A stretch of DNA of 64,000 bases from contig NZ_VIUE01000009.1 of the NCBI RefSeq assembly GCF_007828215.1, forward strand, positions 1 to 64,000, written 5' to 3'. This DNA comes from Pseudomonas sp. SJZ074 (GTDB lineage Bacteria; Pseudomonadota; Gammaproteobacteria; Pseudomonadales; Pseudomonadaceae). Made by a program: the position numbers and the translations under genes. Positions 62,256 to 64,000 of the stretch are shown here, piece after piece. A model generated the notes under the pieces. The model was not told the DNA's origin. It saw only the letters and a program-made list of their open reading frames with translations, and searched no databases. Each line of letters starts with the position of its first letter. Position 1 is the first letter of the stretch.

Positions 62256-63326
62256 ATGTTCAAAGTGCTACGCGACTGGATTCAGCGCTACTTCTCCGAC
62301 GAGGAAGCGGTGGTGCTGGCAGTGCTGCTATTCCTGGGGTTCACCGCTGTCCTTACCTTGGGTGGCATGCTGGCACCGGTGCTGGCGGGGATGGTGCTGG
62401 CGTACCTGATGCAAGGACTGGTGACGACGCTGGAGCGCCTGCGGTTGCCCGGCACCGTGGCGGTGGGCCTGGTGTTTGCCCTGTTCATGGGGCTGTTGGT
62501 GGTGTTCGTCGTATTGATCGTGCCACTGCTCTGGCATCAGTTGGTGACATTGTTCAACGAATTGCCAGGCATGCTCGCCAAATGGCAGTCCCTGCTGTTG
62601 CTGCTGCCCGAGCGTTATCCGCATCTGGTATCGGACGAGCAGGTGCTCCAGACCATCGAAGTGGTGCGCGGCCAGATCGGCAAGTTCGGTCAGTGGGCTC
62701 TGACATTTTCATTGTCCAGCCTGCCGCTGTTGGTGAACATCATGATTTACCTGGTGCTGGTGCCGATCCTGGTGTTTTTCTTTCTCAAGGACCGGGAAAT
62801 GATCGGCCGCTGGGTTCGTGGTTACCTGCCCCGTGAGCGGGCGCTGATCACCCGGGTGGCCCAGGAGATGAATCGCCAGATCGCCAACTACATTCGCGGA
62901 AAGGTCATCGAGGTGTTCATCTGCGGTGGCGTGACCTACATCGGCTTCGTGGCCCTCGGGCTCAACTACGCCGCGTTGCTGGCGCTGCTGGTGGGAGTAT
63001 CGGTGGTGGTGCCTTACGTCGGCACGGTGGTGGTGACCGTCCCGGTCGCGTTGATTGCGCTGTTCCAGTGGGGTTGGAGCGACCAGTTCATCTACCTGAT
63101 GGCAGTCTACGGAATCATCCAGACGCTGGACGGCAATGTGCTGGTGCCATTGTTGTTCTCCGAAGCGGTGAACCTGCACCCGGTGGCGATCATTTGCGCG
63201 GTGCTGTTGTTTGGTGGGTTGTGGGGATTCTGGGGGGTGTTCTTTGCGATTCCCCTGGCGACGCTGTTCAAGGCGGTGCTGGATGCGTGGCCGAGCAAGG
63301 AGCCGGTGGTGGCGCCGTTGCTCTAG
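62256..63326 (+). CDS. AI-2E family transporter (PerM-like)
   Basis: A 356-residue membrane protein with about seven to eight transmembrane helices. The family start DEEAVVLAVLLFLGFTAVLT is followed by a large loop (HQLVTLFNELPGMLAKWQSL) and the conserved pore region ALLVGVSVVVPYVGTVVVTV. The C-terminal VAIICAVLLFGGLWGFWGVF is typical. The family includes AI-2 exporters and Na+/H+ antiporters; the substrate here is unknown. It pairs with the tusA-like gene. Confidence 0.9.
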   Translation: MFKVLRDWIQRYFSDEEAVVLAVLLFLGFTAVLTLGGMLAPVLAGMVLAYLMQGLVTTLERLRLPGTVAVGLVFALFMGLLVVFVVLIVPLLWHQLVTLFNELPGMLAKWQSLLLLLPERYPHLVSDEQVLQTIEVVRGQIGKFGQWALTFSLSSLPLLVNIMIYLVLVPILVFFFLKDREMIGRWVRGYLPRERALITRVAQEMNRQIANYIRGKVIEVFICGGVTYIGFVALGLNYAALLALLVGVSVVVPYVGTVVVTVPVALIALFQWGWSDQFIYLMAVYGIIQTLDGNVLVPLLFSEAVNLHPVAIICAVLLFGGLWGFWGVFFAIPLATLFKAVLDAWPSKEPVVAPLL

Positions 63327-63349
63327 CTGACTTATCAGGTGAGGCTGAT

Positions 63350-63423
63350 GGCCCCATTGCGAGCAGGCTCGCTCCCACATGGATTGTGTAGGACCCTGGA
63401 GCGAGCCTGCTCGCGATGGGGCC
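63350..63423. repeat. REP inverted pair in outward arrangement
   Basis: GGCCCCATTGCGAGCAGGCT ... AGCCTGCTCGCGATGGGGCC. The arms face the opposite way from the other pairs in the window, with CTCGCTCCCACA inside the loop. Confidence 0.85.
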
Positions 63424-63442
63424 CGACAGGCAATAAAAAGCC

Positions 63443-63916
63443 TCAGGCCTTATCGAGCGCCTGCGCCGCCGCCAGTACGGCATCCACATGCCCGGGCACT
63501 TTCACCCCGCGCCATTCCTGGCGCAGCACGCCGTTCTTGTCGATCAGGAACGTGCTGCGATCCACGCCCAGGTATTCCTTGCCATAAAGCTTTTTCAGCT
63601 TGATCACATCGAACAACTGGCAGATGGCTTCGTCCTTGTCGCTGATCAGCTCGAACGGAAATTCCTGCTTGCACTTGAAGTTCTCGTGGGACTTGAGGCT
63701 GTCCCGGGAGACGCCGAACACTTCGGTGTTGGCTGCCTTGAACTGTGCGTACTGGTCACGAAAGCCTTGGCCTTCGGTGGTGCAACCCGGGGTGCTGTCC
63801 TTCGGGTAGAAGTAGATCACCACCTGCTGGCCTTTCAGGGCGGCGAGGTTGATGGTCTGCCCGCTGGTGGCGGGCGCCTGGAAATCGGTAACCGGCTGGT
63901 CGATGGCAACGGCCAT
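63443..63916 (-). CDS. bcp: Thioredoxin-dependent peroxiredoxin Bcp (PrxQ)
   Basis: A 157-residue PrxQ peroxidase. The peroxidatic Cys45 is in YFYPKDSTPGCTTEGQGFRD. The usual resolving Cys five residues later is replaced by Gln50, but Cys82 (NFKCKQEFPFELISD) sits where the alternative resolving Cys of the Xylella-type Bcp lies. It reduces hydroperoxides with thioredoxin. The gene lies just downstream of a gcvR-like gene on the same strand, as in P. aeruginosa PA1008-PA1009. Confidence 0.92.
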   Translation of the reverse strand: MAVAIDQPVTDFQAPATSGQTINLAALKGQQVVIYFYPKDSTPGCTTEGQGFRDQYAQFKAANTEVFGVSRDSLKSHENFKCKQEFPFELISDKDEAICQLFDVIKLKKLYGKEYLGVDRSTFLIDKNGVLRQEWRGVKVPGHVDAVLAAAQALDKA

Positions 63917-63926
63917 GGGCGCTTCC

Positions 63927-64000
63927 TTACATTGGGTTTTGTGGGCGCCACGGTTCGATCAGCGCGTCCAGGTTCATCGCGTCGGCGAAGTCCAGGAACT
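63927..64000 (-). CDS. GcvR-like ACT-domain protein, 3' end only
   Basis: Only the last 23 codons are visible, ending FADAMNLDALIEPWRPQNPM with stop TAA at 63927-63929. From memory this matches the C-terminus of the glycine-cleavage-system repressor-like protein encoded next to bcp in pseudomonads. Its role cannot be judged from this fragment. Confidence 0.6.
   Translation of the reverse strand, partial: FLDFADAMNLDALIEPWRPQNPM

Noticed and set aside
484..63423. REP copies as a CRISPR array
   Set aside because: Copies are inverted pairs scattered over 63 kb, not regularly spaced direct repeats, and no cas gene is present.

Overview
This is a chromosomal window from a Pseudomonas of the P. 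fluorescens complex. The evidence is the Emh/Ttg-type efflux locus, the algU-mucA-mucB-mucD cluster beside nadB, xenB, phaG, olsBA, and many copies of the typical fluorescent-pseudomonad REP palindrome (a GGGAGCGGGCTTGCTCGCGA-like arm). No prophage, insertion sequence, rRNA operon or CRISPR array was found. The accessory content is short and scattered.

Layout. 1-1650: 5' end of an OprD-type porin, a frameshifted DUF6124-like gene and repeats. 1.6-8.4 kb: ttgABC RND efflux operon with the divergent repressor ttgR and a recognisable operator. 8.5-12.6 kb: an unknown secreted protein, then arsR-MFS-xenB and the divergent acpH. 12.7-14.3 kb: olsB-olsA, ornithine-lipid synthesis. 14.6-20.3 kb: secreted serine hydrolase, YceI protein, cardiolipin synthase B, and convergent bglX. 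20.6-25.3 kb: lemA with two TPM-domain genes, a methyltransferase, a DJ-1/PfpI protein and a YegP-like protein. 25.3-31 kb: a SIR2-like DUF4917 protein, an iron-type alcohol dehydrogenase, an orphan alpha-oxoamine synthase, and a divergent PAS-GAF-GGDEF protein. 31-35 kb: stress and envelope small proteins, a LysE exporter and its probable Lrp regulator. 35.1-39.3 kb: the most accessory part, with a 675-residue protein I cannot assign, an SDR, a hicAB toxin-antitoxin pair and tRNA-Gly(CCC). 39.4-44.2 kb: phaG, rsuA, a Cys-rich protein, a degenerate GGDEF protein, a tyrosine-rich lipoprotein and a 3-hydroxyisobutyryl-CoA hydrolase. 44.4-51.6 kb: ung and the tricarboxylate system tctCBA with tctDE. 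51.7-60.3 kb: HDOD protein, ygfZ, sdhE-ygfX, nadB, then the envelope-stress cluster algU-mucA-mucB-mucD. 60.4-64 kb: bepA-like protease, tusA-like, perM-like, bcp and the 3' end of a gcvR-like gene.

Genes that work together: TtgABC/TtgR form a drug- and solvent-efflux module; OlsBA make ornithine lipids; TctDE probably control TctCBA; AlgU is held by MucA/MucB with MucD as periplasmic protease; SdhE matures flavinylated succinate dehydrogenase. Several regulatory palindromes are visible (TtgR, ArsR, Lrp, HicB and TctD candidates).

The best candidates for new biology are the 675-residue orphan protein at 35128-37155, the orphan alpha-oxoamine synthase facing a diguanylate cyclase, and a GGDEF-like protein that lost its catalytic motif but kept its c-di-GMP inhibitory site.
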